A stretch of DNA of 15,709 nt from CAZGLK01 sp964526375 (GCA_964526375.1 CAZGLK010000017.1:1-15709); one strand, 5' to 3'; shown: positions 6,001 to 11,833, numbered from the stretch's first letter. Numbers and translations: made by a program. The notes: generated by a model from the letters alone, not told the origin.

Positions 6001-6460
6001 TGGCCTTGGGCACGCCGCGGCTGTACTCCTGCGCCCACAAAGCGCCGTCGCGGCAAACCTCGGCCTTGAGCCATTTGGAAAGAGCGTTGACCACCGAAAC
6101 GCCGACACCGTGCAAACCGCCGGCTATTTTGTAGGACTCGCCGCCAAACTTGCCACCGGCGTGCAGAGTGGTCATTACGGTTTCCAAAGCCGATTTTTTG
6201 GTTTGATGGTGCGTCTCTACGGGAATGCCCCGGCCATCATCACGCACCCGCACCCGCTCGCCTTCCAAAATAGCTGCTTCTATGTTTTTGGCATAGCCGG
6301 CCATGGCCTCGTCTATGGAATTGTCCACAACCTCCCACACCAAATGATGCAGGCCGTCCACGCCAGTGGAGCCAATGTACATGCCCGGCCTCTTGCGCAC
6401 AGGCTCAAGGCCTTCTAAAACATAGATGTCTTTGGCTGTGTAGTTGTTGTTATTGGACAT
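3086..6460 (-). CDS. gyrB: DNA gyrase subunit B, split by an intein
   Basis: The full ORF is 1124 residues; removal of residues 433-866 leaves 690. The GHKL ATPase shows EVVDN (43-47, catalytic Glu and Mg-binding Asn), DDGRGIP (74-80) and GGLHGVGVSVVNALS (114-128). The TOPRIM domain shows EGDSAGG (426-432) interrupted by the intein, then SAKMARSR, LPLRGKILNVEKSRLDK and MTDADVDGAHIRTLLLTLFYRYFP. The tail has QRYKGLGEMDPQQLWETTMDP and RKRFIQTHAKAVKNLDV. GyrB powers negative supercoiling with GyrA, which is not in this window. A Ser/Gln/Glu-rich insertion of about 60 residues precedes QRYKGLGEM and begins at a heptamer repeat. No SD is seen; a palindromic element ends 6 bp before the ATG. Confidence 0.97.
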   Translation of the reverse strand: MSNNNNYTAKDIYVLEGLEPVRKRPGMYIGSTGVDGLHHLVWEVVDNSIDEAMAGYAKNIEAAILEGERVRVRDDGRGIPVETHHQTKKSALETVMTTLHAGGKFGGESYKIAGGLHGVGVSVVNALSKWLKAEVCRDGALWAQEYSRGVPKAKVKKVELCSRSGTTVTFEPDDEIFKEIKFSYSKILDHLRQQAYLTKGVRIAVTDERVKPALNYSFYFEGGIVSYIRHLNQAKVNKQENVFYCDKNIEGMAVEVAFQYTEDFQGLEYSFANNIHTPEGGMHLTGFRTALTRTLNDYARKNGFVKDSDDNLTGEDVREGLTVIVSVKLREPQFEGQTKAKLGNPEARTAVEAAVAETLAEFLEKNPGEARTILEKTILAKKAREAAKAARETVIRRGVLEGLALPGKLADCSNREPAESELFIVEGDSAGGCFSGDTKIALADGRDINFRELVEEHDQGKQNYCYTIQSDGSVGITPIRHPRVTRKNADVITVVLDTGESITCTPDHAFMLRDGSYKEARHLTRDDSLMPLRRKISKLGGRITVEGYEMVLNPAIHKWIFTHVLTDRYNLAKRVYHEKDGEHRHHIDFNKRNNNPDNLVRVSKEDHLQLHREILDKTIHRPDVKEKTRQLHQTPEFRKKMSAVMSQTGMRAVLSARAKKQWDNEEYKVYMASRFLEFYRNNAEYREKNIKFLNEEQKKYWRNQENKKKQAERVTRFFKDHPEKREELRLLAMDQWSDEDLRQWRSEKTKEQWTLEFRVKRKKAYDKTYLHKALAVLHSIYQQKGAVDLREYQRMRLETNDKTLLRFSTICERFFGGDDARAVEAVQQYNHRIKKIVSENKRMDVYDLEVEGTHNFSLASGVFVHNSAKMARSRIFQAILPLRGKILNVEKSRLDKMLANKEIRALVIALGSAIADEFDIEKVRYHRIVLMTDADVDGAHIRTLLLTLFYRYFPKIIDQGYLYIAQPPLYRVQKGKDVRYVYSDTEKEKVVQEISRSKLPAPSSKLKIRILGQDAGEEDLSESTEADKAAEGEKVSGGSTLQQVSGQAGSPQGVSIQRYKGLGEMDPQQLWETTMDPAVRVLRQVTIKDAAEADKIFDILMGTEVAPRKRFIQTHAKAVKNLDV
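3444..3471. repeat. Heptamer repeat AGCTTGG x4 inside gyrB
   Basis: Four 7-bp units (AGCTTGG, AGCTTGG, AGCTGGG, AGCTTGG) lie in the coding region at about residues 997-1006 (PAPSSKL on the protein). Because 7 is not a multiple of 3, loss or gain of one unit would shift the frame; three units make 7 codons. Confidence 0.85.
3863..5164 (-). other. GyrB intein with HNH homing endonuclease
   Basis: The intein is 434 residues (433-866 of the precursor), inserted between EGDSAGG and SAKMAR in the TOPRIM motif. It starts at Cys433 with CFSGDTKIAL (block A), has TPDH at 505-508 (block B Thr and His), and ends VYDLEVEGTHNFSLASGVFVHN (blocks F and G) with His865-Asn866 and Ser867 as the +1 nucleophile. 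All residues needed for splicing are present. The middle carries an HNH nuclease rather than LAGLIDADG: HHIDFNKRNNNPDNL with H585/H586, N598 and H607. After it come about six units of roughly 18 residues with an aromatic (often W) followed by an acidic residue (W662, W701, W736, W753), probably a helical DNA-recognition region. The intein is AT-richer than gyrB around it. Confidence 0.93.
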
Positions 6461-6466
6461 ACGATT

Positions 6467-6591
6467 GATAAAATAATCCTAAACCACTAATTTATCCGAA
6501 TGCTCCAAATTACTTAATTACTGGGTTACTTAATTACTTTTTCTCTATTCGGAGCGTTGGGATACATTAGGATTTTTTGGATTATGTTATC
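6467..6591. repeat. Palindromic intergenic element, copy A
   Basis: This 125-bp element has ends GATAAAATAATCC and GGATTATGTTATC, with arms of about 44 bp that pair imperfectly and contain GGAGC-TT-GGATA. The loop holds TTAATTAC repeats. One end lies 6 bp from the gyrB ATG; the other supplies the TAA of pheS. Copies are at 12544-12655 and 13242-13348. Confidence 0.85.
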
Positions 6592-7723
6592 TGACTTCTG
6601 CCCCAAACTGGGCCGCCGTTTCTTGGTAAATTTTGTCTTGCAGCGGATCCACCTCCGCCGTGGTCAGCGTCCGTTCGTTGGAGCGGTAAATAATTCGGTA
6701 AGTGTAGCTGATTTTATTTGCGCCGAATTTTTCGGGGTTTTCGTATTTGTCTAACAATTGGACTTCTTCAACCAAATCGCCGCCGATGTCTCTAATCAAG
6801 TCAAAATAGTTGTTGGGCACAAAAGCCCGCTCAACAACAAACGATATGTCACGGGTGATCGGGGGGAACTTGGAAACTTCTTTGAATTTGTTGCCAAGTC
6901 TCAACTGCCGTTTCACCCGTTCATCTTGCGACCACAGCAGGCGAATGTCGGGCAAATCCATGCTCACAATAGCCAAACGCTCCAAGCCAAAACCGAAAGC
7001 CCAGCCGTTGTATATTTTTGAATCAACGCCCAATTTGTCCAAGACACTGCCCTTCACCACGCCGCTGCCCAAAATTTCAATCCACTTGCCCTCGCGCTCA
7101 ATTTCCATTTCAATGCTCGGGTCAGTATAAGGAAAAGTATCTTCATTGAAACGATATTTAACATCTGCGCCGAAAACGGCCCGGGCAATGCTGGCCAGCA
7201 CATTTTGAAGATCGGCCGTAGTGATGATTTTCTGATCTTTGGGCGCAAGATACCAACCGTCCATCTGGTGAAAAACATTCATATGCTGGCGGTCAATCTC
7301 ATCTTTGCGGTAGACCTTGCCGAAGGAGAAACAGCCAACGGGTTCTTTAGCGGCGATTCTTTTTTTGACTTGCTCGTCGTTAAGGTAGTAATACCACATC
7401 ACCGTGGTATGCGTGCGTAGAACATTATCGTCGTCAATATAGTAAGTGTCTGATCGGGAGCGGGAGGGGTGATCGGCCGGAAAATCAAACAGGTCAAAGC
7501 CTACTTCAACCGACACGATTTCCGGAACTTCAACAACATCAAAATCCTTAAAATCGGGCTGCTTAAGAATGTTCTCAACCATTTCATTGATGGGACTTGC
7601 GGGCAGGCGTGACAAGTCGGGCATGGCTAAATACCGCTTCAAGCGCAGGCTTTCGGGATCGGCTTTTGACTCCAGCGCTTTTTGTAGTGCCTCGGCTTCG
7701 GCTGATTTTACAACTATATTCAT
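6587..7723 (-). CDS. pheS: Phenylalanyl-tRNA synthetase, single-chain mitochondrial-type
   Basis: Class II synthetase core plus a C-terminal FDX-ACB domain in one chain of 378 residues. Numbered from ATG 7723: HPSRSRSDTYYI at 85-96 then LRTHTTVMW at 102-110 (Phe/ATP region); motif 2 VYRKDEIDRQHMNVFHQMDG at 137-156; EILGSGVVK at 216-224; motif 3 GWAFGFGLERL at 240-250, then DLPDIRLLWSQDER. From about residue 279, PPITRDISFVV, IGGDLVEEVQLLDKYE and YRIIYRSNERTL match the anticodon-binding fold normally found at the end of bacterial PheT. Bacterial PheS lacks that domain, so the layout matches mitochondrial PheRS, which works as a monomer without PheT. A TTG two codons upstream (7729) is also possible. 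The TAA stop lies inside palindromic element A. Confidence 0.88.
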   Translation of the reverse strand: MNIVVKSAEAEALQKALESKADPESLRLKRYLAMPDLSRLPASPINEMVENILKQPDFKDFDVVEVPEIVSVEVGFDLFDFPADHPSRSRSDTYYIDDDNVLRTHTTVMWYYYLNDEQVKKRIAAKEPVGCFSFGKVYRKDEIDRQHMNVFHQMDGWYLAPKDQKIITTADLQNVLASIARAVFGADVKYRFNEDTFPYTDPSIEMEIEREGKWIEILGSGVVKGSVLDKLGVDSKIYNGWAFGFGLERLAIVSMDLPDIRLLWSQDERVKRQLRLGNKFKEVSKFPPITRDISFVVERAFVPNNYFDLIRDIGGDLVEEVQLLDKYENPEKFGANKISYTYRIIYRSNERTLTTAEVDPLQDKIYQETAAQFGAEVR

Positions 7724-7778
7724 GATCAAATCGGAAATCCTAAACAGAATCTACCGCGTTTAACGTTGAAGGGTTACG

Positions 7779-7850
7779 ATGCCCGTTTGGTCTAGCGGTT
7801 ACGTCAGACGTCTTACTCTCAACGATACGGGTTTCGTTGCCGATTAACGT
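7779..7850 (+). pseudogene. tRNA-Glu-like sequence, degenerate
   Basis: GCCCGTTTGGTCTAGCGGTTA at 7781-7801 matches the acceptor and D-arm start of bacterial tRNA-Glu. An ACTCTCA stretch could be a CTC anticodon loop, and ACGGGTTTCG resembles a T-arm start. The anticodon stem has mismatches, the T-arm lacks its CCCG partner and the 3' acceptor does not complement the 5' side. I read it as a decayed or rearranged tRNA-Glu, flanked by repeated TTTAACG and AACGATAC words. It is the only plus-strand gene-like feature and sits in the pheS to membrane-protein spacer. Confidence 0.35.
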
Positions 7851-7880
7851 TTAACGATACTATTTTTGTGCTTTGTACTT

Positions 7881-8258
7881 TTACTGATAAACTCGCCTCA
7901 ACAACCAATACTCCGCCCCCACAACCAAAATTAACAACGGCACCGCAACCCACACCCTCAATAATCCAAAGTGTCCCAGCCACAAATAACCCTGAATCAG
8001 CACTGCCAACAACGCCGCTTCGCGAAAAGCCATAGCCAAAATACGGTTAAAATTTTGCGGGTTAATGTACTTGCGCCTCAACCACACCCCCAGCCAACCC
8101 AAACCGCTTACCACCAGCAGAAGCGCCATCGCCGAGAAAAGAATAAAGCTGGACAGGGTGGTTTTGAAGGGGTTTATAAAAACAACAATGGCTCCCAGCG
8201 AAGCTAGGGAAACCACAAAAACAACCCCCAAACTTAGCTTCAAAAGCCTTAATTCCAC
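7881..8258 (-). CDS. Unknown small membrane protein, 4 TM helices
   Basis: This 125-residue protein has four hydrophobic stretches: LGVVFVVSLASLGAIVVFI (10-28), FILFSAMALLLVVSGLGWLGV (38-58), AALLAVLIQGYLWLG (81-95) and VWVAVPLLILVVGAEYWLL (102-120). The loop LRRKYINPQNFNRILAMAFRE (60-80) is basic and probably cytoplasmic. The start is GTG with a weak AGAG upstream. No known family is recognised. It lies after the lipoprotein gene but beyond that gene's terminator, so it may be transcribed separately. A tRNA-like relic and then pheS follow. Confidence 0.65.
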   Translation of the reverse strand: MELRLLKLSLGVVFVVSLASLGAIVVFINPFKTTLSSFILFSAMALLLVVSGLGWLGVWLRRKYINPQNFNRILAMAFREAALLAVLIQGYLWLGHFGLLRVWVAVPLLILVVGAEYWLLRRVYQ

Positions 8259-8313
8259 TCTCTAATTTTAGCAAGATTTGATCTGCCAAGCAAGGGAAAG
8301 TCTGACTTCCCAA

Positions 8314-8345
8314 GCCCAGTAACTTAACTAGTTAAGTTACTGGGC
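8314..8345. repeat. Perfect 32-bp palindrome
   Basis: Both 16-base halves are exact reverse complements, centred on CTAG (GCCCAGTAACTTAACT and its complement). It lies between the lipoprotein terminator and the membrane-protein start. There is no T-run, so it is not a standard terminator; it could be an operator, a recombination site or a repeat-derived cruciform. Confidence 0.85.
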
Positions 8346-8351
8346 AAGCGC

Positions 8352-8385
8352 AAAAAAGCCCCAAGTTGCGTTAGCAACTTGGGGC
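8352..8385 (-). terminator. Rho-independent terminator of the lipoprotein gene
   Basis: A perfect 12-bp stem, GCCCCAAGTTGC / GCAACTTGGGGC with a 4-nt loop, is followed on the minus strand by six Ts. It begins 23 bp after the lipoprotein stop codon. Confidence 0.9.
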
Positions 8386-8407
8386 CAGGCGGAGACGAAG
8401 AACATCG

Positions 8408-9481
8408 TTACAGCCGAGGTAGTAATATCGGCTGGGTTTCGGACAAGAAAGAAAGCGGCACGGCTTGGCCTATGGGCAAGCGGGTGGCTACAATCGCAGG
8501 CGCCCCCAACTGTACCTTGGTGATAGAAAGTCCGATGTTTTGGTTAACCAGACTATCTAGATCAAGAGACTGGTTGATTACGCAACCAATCAGAAAAAAC
8601 CTGCTTGACGCTTTGGGAACAGCCACCCACAGTTGCAGAGTGGCCTCGTTGGCGGCATTGAACACCGCTGACCCGCGCACCTTAAACAAAAGCTGATTAT
8701 TCTCACCCAGCTTTTCCATCACGATCAAGGTATCGATCTGGAGTTTGTTTAAGGAGCCAACCACCTTTATACCCATTTCCTCAAGCTCAACCGTGTCCTC
8801 CGCAGCCGACGCTTCAAACACCGTAAAAAACTCCAACCTTTGCCGGCCGTCAAACACATAATAGGCGCTGGCAAACGCCTGCTTGAATGTTAGATTCGGT
8901 GCCGGGGGCGGAGGGGGTGGGGGCAACGGAGGGATAATCACCGGCTCGCCCGTCACCAATGCGGTGTCCCAAACCACATTGATGTTGGCCGGTGCAACGG
9001 CGGCCGGTTTCATTTTGATGGTTATTTGATAAGGCCTGCCTTTTTCTATAAGGACCACAACCCTACCAGATTGATAGATAATTATACCATCTCCATCGCG
9101 GTAAAATCCCTGAAACACCGTCGCCCCCACTTCAATGTTAACCGAAGCCGAAGCGGTGGCCTTGGCTAGATCAACCGCCAGAAATACCGTTCGCATTGAT
9201 GGCTTGCTAAGGTTGTTTATAACAACATAAACTGCTGAATCCACAACAACAGCGCTCGTTGTATCATTAGAAGCAACAACTCTTGGCCGCGGCCGAGATG
9301 TCAACTCCTCCATCACCCGATCCGGTATCGGCACATTGATCTGTAGGTTGTAGTCCTGATCCACTTCGAGACCACTCGTTTCAACCTCGGTCCCAACCTC
9401 AGCCGGAGCCAGCGACTCCCGGCCGCAAGCCATCAAAACCAACCCGCTAACAACTACGCCAATAACGACTATAACCCGCAT
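8408..9481 (-). CDS. Unknown lipoprotein with proline linker, 357 aa
   Basis: A signal peptide MRVIVVIGVVVSGLVLMAC ends in the lipobox L-M-A-C with Cys19, so the protein should be lipid-anchored on the outer face of the membrane. Residues 20-80 are acidic and Thr/Ser-rich. A beta-rich domain (about 80-175) follows, then a Pro-rich linker at 184-195 and a second beta-rich domain (197-357). The second domain has alternating hydrophobic strands such as LQLWVAVP and SRFFLIGCVINQSLDLDSLV, which resembles cohesin-like or other adhesive surface modules, but no family is certain. The start has a strong SD, AAAGGAGG, five bases ahead of the ATG. A promoter lies at 9587-9615, a 5' leader hairpin at 9523-9556, and a terminator follows, so it looks like a single-gene unit. 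Confidence 0.85.
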   Translation of the reverse strand: MRVIVVIGVVVSGLVLMACGRESLAPAEVGTEVETSGLEVDQDYNLQINVPIPDRVMEELTSRPRPRVVASNDTTSAVVVDSAVYVVINNLSKPSMRTVFLAVDLAKATASASVNIEVGATVFQGFYRDGDGIIIYQSGRVVVLIEKGRPYQITIKMKPAAVAPANINVVWDTALVTGEPVIIPPLPPPPPPPAPNLTFKQAFASAYYVFDGRQRLEFFTVFEASAAEDTVELEEMGIKVVGSLNKLQIDTLIVMEKLGENNQLLFKVRGSAVFNAANEATLQLWVAVPKASSRFFLIGCVINQSLDLDSLVNQNIGLSITKVQLGAPAIVATRLPIGQAVPLSFLSETQPILLPRL

Positions 9482-9522
9482 CTTGCCCTCCTTTGTGTAA
9501 ATAAAAATGGTAAGGAACTTTT

Positions 9523-9556
9523 AGGCCTGTTCGCCCAAATCTGCCGAAACAGGCCT
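9523..9556 (-). promoter_or_regulatory. Hairpin in the lipoprotein 5' leader
   Basis: AGGCCTGTT pairs with AACAGGCCT across a 16-nt loop. It lies between the predicted start site near 9580 and the SD, about 40 nt before the start codon. It has no T-run of terminator type. Confidence 0.5.
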
Positions 9557-9586
9557 GCCTACCGCAAACATTCCAACTGCACCAAC

Positions 9587-9615
9587 AACATACCAATCAC
9601 CCCCAATCCTGTCAA
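9587..9615 (-). promoter_or_regulatory. Predicted promoter of the lipoprotein gene
   Basis: Minus strand TTGACA (9610-9615), 17-bp spacer, TATGTT (9587-9592). This gives a leader of about 95 nt to the ATG at 9481. Confidence 0.6.
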
Positions 9616-9649
9616 CCCCGCTCTTGAAGAAGATATGGGGAATAAATCT

Positions 9650-9699
9650 AAGTTTCTATTTAGGTTTCTATTTCCAGCGATCGCTGAAAACAGAAACCT
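9650..9699. repeat. GCGATCGC-centred palindromic repeat, copy 2
   Basis: AGGTTTCTATTTCC (9662-9675), core AGCGATCGCT, then GAAAACAGAAACCT. An extra half-arm AGTTTCTATT precedes it. It matches copy 1 (2988-3041) in inverted orientation, including the duplicated half-arm. It sits in the 314-bp spacer 9482-9795, which also holds the lipoprotein promoter and an upstream terminator. Confidence 0.85.
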
Positions 9700-9763
9700 T
9701 CTGGTTAGTGATATTCTGGAATTATAGAACCACAGAATCTTTTTCAAGGGCGGGGTAAAGAAA

Positions 9764-9790
9764 TCCGCCAGAAGCTATGCTTCTGGCGGA
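9764..9790 (-). terminator. Rho-independent terminator of the 9796-11107 operon
   Basis: A perfect 12-bp stem TCCGCCAGAAGC / GCTTCTGGCGGA with a 3-nt loop is followed on the minus strand by TTTCTTT. It starts 5 bp after the stop codon of the upstream gene. Confidence 0.85.
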
Positions 9791-9795
9791 TCAGA

Positions 9796-10083
9796 TTAGA
9801 ACAACCGGCGCTGTGGGCTTATCACCGGCCTAGAGGGCGGGTCGGGCGGTAAATACTTTACCGGCTCAACCAAGGCATTGCCTATGTAAACCCTTTGCTT
9901 AAATATCCGGGTAAACCTATCGGCAAACAACTTGGTGGCTTGCGCTTCAGTGCAAGCCGCGATATGCCGTTTTTCCTCCGGCACTTCCCGCTCAATGGCG
10001 GTTTTCTCGTAGCCGATTTCAATCTCGCCCGAGATGCAAAAAACCCACATCGACACCACGCGCCGTCTTCTTTGTTTGTTCAA
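9796..10083 (-). CDS. Unknown small basic protein, 95 aa, TTG start
   Basis: I do not recognise this protein. It starts from TTG at 10083, supported by AAAGGAGG five bases upstream. The N-terminus MNKQRRRRVVSMWVFCISGEIEIG has a basic tip and a short hydrophobic stretch that may touch the membrane but is too short for a clear helix. The body is mixed (KTAIEREVPEEKRHIAACTEAQATKLFADRFTRIFKQRVYIG), and the tail is proline-rich (YLPPDPPSRPVISPQRRLF). It lies 13 bp downstream of the 336-aa gene, with its SD in the gap, so the two form an operon ended by the hairpin at 9764-9790. Confidence 0.7.
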   Translation of the reverse strand: MNKQRRRRVVSMWVFCISGEIEIGYEKTAIEREVPEEKRHIAACTEAQATKLFADRFTRIFKQRVYIGNALVEPVKYLPPDPPSRPVISPQRRLF

Positions 10084-10096
10084 AAGAACCTCCTTT

Positions 10097-11107
10097 CTAA
10101 ACGCGGGTTTGATACTCGCGGCTAAAAGTTTTCTCCACGGCCTCCAACTTTGCCTCCCGAACCAAACGTTTCAGTTTGGAACGCGCCCGACCGAAGGCAC
10201 GGTGGAAAGTATAAAGCGCTTCCGGCTCACCACTCTCCCACTCATCCAGATAAGAATCCAATTTTTCCAGACATTTTACATCTTTGGATTCTATTCTGGT
10301 TTTGAACGGCTCCACCGGCACAACGCCCTTGAGAGCATTGACCACCATATTGCCGCCCTCCCCGGCGACTTCTTTGGCAACGGTCCGAAGAACACCACCA
10401 TACTTATCAATAAGAGTGCGGCCGAGAAGAAGCTCATACTTCTCGATCTCCTTAATGATGTCGGCGACCTCGGACTCGTAACCACCTAAGGCCTCGTAGA
10501 CCTTCTTTATCCGCTCCTCGGACTGGGCCACAATGCCCATAAGCTTTTCGATCTGAACGGCAACGCCCTTGACGATGTCATCCAGTTCCTGAAAACGCTG
10601 AAGCGCCGCCAAGTTGGCCGCTCCGCTTCGCACTGCCGCCTCGGCTTGGCCTCGGCCGCGCTGGTCCTTCACACCGGCAACCTGCCTAAGATGCGCGGCT
10701 AGCATTTGCTTGTGCTGATTGCGAGCCCGCTTCAGGTCCCTAACAATCTGGGCAAAACGCCGTTGGATTTCAATGGCGCTATGTTCACCCAAACCGTCGG
10801 GCGCAATAATCTGCGTCACCGACAATTGAAGCTGGCCGCTCAATTCGCGCATCTGGCTAACCTCGCCCCGCGTGAATATGGTGGGATTATCGCGGTAAAA
10901 GTCCACTGCTTCGCCCACATTTCTGTCTAGAATGTGGAAGCACTGGGAGATGGCGCTGAAAATATCTTTCAGCACCACCGCCCTGGTCTCACCGTTGGAC
11001 CTGCGCAGAAAAACCACTGCGCCGTCTTGGTTTATGAAACAATGCGGGGTGATATTCTTAACGACAGTCATGTCATTCGGCACTAAGACTGGATCAATCT
11101 CCGCCAT
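10097..11107 (-). CDS. Unknown helical protein, 336 aa
   Basis: I do not recognise this protein. The start chosen is ATG 11107 (MAEIDPVLVPNDMTVVKN), because AAAGGAGGG precedes it; an upstream in-frame start at 11176 would include the promoter. A short beta-rich N-terminus (ITPHCFINQDGAVVFLRR, then TRAVVLKDI) is followed by a long helical region rich in Q, E, R and K, with coiled-coil character near QRFQELDDIVKGVAVQIEKL and IKKVYEALGG, and ending in basic helices (GRARSKLKRLVREAKLEAVEK). No signal peptide or membrane helix is visible, so it is probably cytosolic. It is the first gene of a two-gene operon with the 95-aa gene. Confidence 0.8.
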   Translation of the reverse strand: MAEIDPVLVPNDMTVVKNITPHCFINQDGAVVFLRRSNGETRAVVLKDIFSAISQCFHILDRNVGEAVDFYRDNPTIFTRGEVSQMRELSGQLQLSVTQIIAPDGLGEHSAIEIQRRFAQIVRDLKRARNQHKQMLAAHLRQVAGVKDQRGRGQAEAAVRSGAANLAALQRFQELDDIVKGVAVQIEKLMGIVAQSEERIKKVYEALGGYESEVADIIKEIEKYELLLGRTLIDKYGGVLRTVAKEVAGEGGNMVVNALKGVVPVEPFKTRIESKDVKCLEKLDSYLDEWESGEPEALYTFHRAFGRARSKLKRLVREAKLEAVEKTFSREYQTRV

Positions 11108-11143
11108 ACCAAAACCCTCCTTTCTCAAAGAACAATTATCTAA

Positions 11144-11172
11144 AAAATAGCACCGACGAACATAAAAGTCAA
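11144..11172 (-). promoter_or_regulatory. Predicted promoter of the 336-aa gene operon
   Basis: Minus strand TTGACT (11167-11172), exact 17-bp spacer, TATTTT (11144-11149). The start near 11137 gives a leader of about 30 nt containing the SD. It lies directly after a terminator. Confidence 0.65.
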
Positions 11173-11174
11173 TC

Positions 11175-11197
11175 AAAAAGCGGCCTACGGCCGCCTA
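11175..11197 (-). terminator. Rho-independent terminator of the coiled-coil gene
   Basis: GCGGCC, loop GTA, GGCCGC on the minus strand followed by TTTTT. It lies downstream of the 11268-11606 gene and directly upstream of the next promoter. Confidence 0.75.
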
Positions 11198-11267
11198 CCC
11201 TAATTCTTCAAGCACAACCCTGGAAATCCCCGGTCATCTACTGCGCTTTTTGCTCCAGCAAGACCAC

Positions 11268-11606
11268 CTACCTTTCCAGAACAGCGAATTTGTCTATACC
11301 GACTTTCTTTTTTAGATCGTGCCTAACAAGCTCAACATTGTCCTTAACGATGGTCAGATCCACAGCCGACTTACCAACCATTTCAAAGGGGGCATTCAAT
11401 TTTTCCATCATACCCACTTGATTCTCGACCAATAAAGCAACATGGTGATCAGTATTTTCAATTTTAACCCCAATCTGTCGGATTTCTTTTCTCAATTTCT
11501 TTTCGACACCACGGATATTTTCACCAATACGAATCTCAAGCTGACGGATCTCTCCGATTACATCCCCTTGACCAGTCTGATTTTTAATCTTGGCAATCCT
11601 CGGCAT
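11268..11606 (-). CDS. Unknown coiled-coil protein, 112 aa
   Basis: The chain is a predicted coiled coil across most of its length: IGEIRQLEIRIGENIRGVEKKL, RKEIRQIGVKIENTDHHVALLVEN, then MMEKLNAPFEMVGKSAVDLTIVKDNVELVRHDLKKKVG. Hydrophobic residues recur with heptad spacing. No membrane helix is present. The SD AAGGAAGTG lies in the end of the upstream CxxC gene, and only 4 bp separate the two genes, so they are co-transcribed. No function is proposed. Confidence 0.7.
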   Translation of the reverse strand: MPRIAKIKNQTGQGDVIGEIRQLEIRIGENIRGVEKKLRKEIRQIGVKIENTDHHVALLVENQVGMMEKLNAPFEMVGKSAVDLTIVKDNVELVRHDLKKKVGIDKFAVLER

Positions 11607-11610
11607 AAAA

Positions 11611-11796
11611 TCACTTCCTTTTCTTAGAAACTTCTAAAGAACCTGACTCTTTCACCAACTTATGCTTCTTAAGAAAATTCAAAACCGGCAAACCGCAATG
11701 TCCGCAGAGCTCTGCACGATTAAAATACCCCTCACTAGCCATTATTGGCTCCCCCTTGATACTCTTCCGGCACAGATCACATTTCTTTATTGTCAT
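11611..11796 (-). CDS. Small CxxC zinc-ribbon-like protein, 61 aa
   Basis: MTIKKCDLCRKSIKG carries C6-x2-C9, and AELCGHCGLPVLNFLKKH carries C31-x2-C34, a four-cysteine set typical of small zinc-binding proteins. The C-terminus is basic (SKKRK). The fold cannot be named further. A promoter with TTGACA (11828-11833), an 18-bp spacer and TAGGAT (11804-11809) ends 7 bp before the ATG. The mRNA would therefore start at or next to the A of ATG, and no SD is needed or seen. The coiled-coil gene follows after 4 bp. Confidence 0.7.
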   Translation of the reverse strand: MTIKKCDLCRKSIKGEPIMASEGYFNRAELCGHCGLPVLNFLKKHKLVKESGSLEVSKKRK

Positions 11797-11803
11797 AACT
11801 TTA

Positions 11804-11833
11804 ATCCTATCGCTCGGCGAAAGGCCATGTCAA
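11804..11833 (-). promoter_or_regulatory. Predicted promoter giving a leaderless mRNA
   Basis: Minus strand TTGACA (11828-11833), 18-bp spacer, TAGGAT (11804-11809), with ATG at 11796. The -35 overlaps the end of the inverted repeat at 11829-11976. Confidence 0.55.

Noticed and set aside
8062..8313. 83-codon minus-strand ORF overlapping the membrane-protein gene
   Set aside because: It is a shadow frame of the four-helix membrane protein, which shows clear helices in its own frame.
9559..9747. 62-codon minus-strand ORF in the lipoprotein upstream spacer
   Set aside because: It runs through the GCGATCGC palindrome and the lipoprotein promoter, has no SD, and has atypical composition.
10034..10489. 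151-codon plus-strand ORF opposite the 336-aa gene
   Set aside because: It lies antisense to a gene with a promoter and SD; it has no SD of its own and a shadow-like composition.
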